From Candidatus Altimarinota bacterium (lineage in GTDB: Bacteria; Patescibacteriota; Gracilibacteria; BD1-5; UBA2023): a stretch of DNA of 7,285 nt. This document shows positions 7,135-7,285 of the stretch, piece by piece; position 1 is the first letter of the stretch, and each line of letters opens with the position of its first letter. The stretch spans positions 1-7,285 of the forward strand of contig SSGK01000008.1 in NCBI GenBank assembly GCA_008015855.1, written 5' to 3'. The position numbers were made by a program, and so were the translations under genes. The notes beneath the pieces are model-generated. The model saw only the letters and a list, made by a program, of their open reading frames with translations, had not been told where the DNA came from and did not search any database.

Positions 7135-7285
7135 TTATGCTACGAGCATCTTGAGGGCAACAGGGTCGAATAGGAAGAAATATCCGAGAATGAGCATAAT
7201 GATTCATCCTATCGCGAGGCAATATCGAGTATACTTGGTTGTCAGATGGAGGTACTGGAATGCGTAGAGCGCAATCCCAAATACG
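7135..7285 (-). CDS. C-terminal end of a membrane protein (partial, 50 codons)
   Basis: The frame is open from the window edge to TAA at 7137-7135 and encodes a first hydrophobic/aromatic piece (VFGIALYAFQYLHL), a short basic loop (TTKYTRYC), and a last membrane helix (LAIGGIIMLILGYFFLF) followed by DPVALKMLVA. The helix-loop-helix ending, with GGIIMLILG and a short tail, resembles the ends of CcdA/DsbD-like transmembrane proteins, but this is only a resemblance and too little is visible to name the family. UGA codes the second glycine of the GG pair. The terminator 10 bases downstream confirms that the gene ends here. Its start and promoter lie outside the window. Confidence 0.6.

Noticed and set aside
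1..7285. UGA read as tryptophan (code 4) or selenocysteine.
   Set aside because: UGG is used normally at tryptophan positions such as the Asp boxes, UGA columns match family glycines, and no SECIS-like element or selenoprotein motif is evident.
1..7285. Enrichment of UGA next to another glycine codon (GGA-UGA pairs).
   Set aside because: Six GGA-UGA pairs plus one or two others among about 37 UGAs is close to what glycine frequency and GG-rich motifs would give.

Overview
The window looks like a chromosomal piece of a Candidate Phyla Radiation bacterium of the Absconditabacteria (SR1) / Gracilibacteria (BD1-5) type, in which UGA is read as glycine (genetic code 25). Under the standard code nearly every gene breaks into short pieces. 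With UGA as glycine they join into seven compact reading frames, all ending in TAA or TAG where the end is visible, with about 37 in-frame UGA codons. Many of these UGAs fall where known families carry a conserved glycine, for example the SGHAD, ASGMANGG and AEGTLG motifs of a beta-CASP nuclease and the GQGND stretch of an O-antigen ligase-like protein. No tRNA, rRNA, CRISPR array or mobile element was seen.

Layout, left to right. Positions 1-389 (minus, 3' end outside the window) hold the N-terminal part of a WecA/MraY-type phospho-sugar transferase. It lies 12 bases downstream of a DedA-family membrane protein (402-1178, minus). A 234-base AT-rich divergent region follows, with promoter-like elements in both directions. 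A small secreted protein with three Asp-box (BNR) motifs is on the plus strand (1413-2189). It converges, with a 4-base overlap at the stop codons, on an O-antigen ligase/Wzy-like membrane protein (2186-3355, minus). Next is the largest gene (3406-6435, minus), a 1009-residue metallo-beta-lactamase/beta-CASP ribonuclease-like protein with an internal insertion and a long helical C-terminal extension. It is followed by a 152-residue protein of unknown function (6550-7008, minus) and the last 50 codons of a membrane protein (7135-7285, minus, 5' end outside the window).

Gene expression appears compact. Intrinsic terminators start within about 15 bases of three stop codons. A further terminator, for the plus-strand gene, lies inside the coding sequence of the opposing ligase gene, and one terminator hairpin seems to share its bases with the -10 element of the next gene. 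No start codon is preceded by a Shine-Dalgarno sequence at a normal distance.

The WecA-like transferase, the O-antigen ligase-like protein, DedA (a family linked to lipid-carrier recycling) and the secreted Asp-box protein suggest a cell-surface glycan theme on the left half. This is inference from families and proximity. The beta-CASP protein and the 152-residue protein are separately expressed and have no evident link to it.
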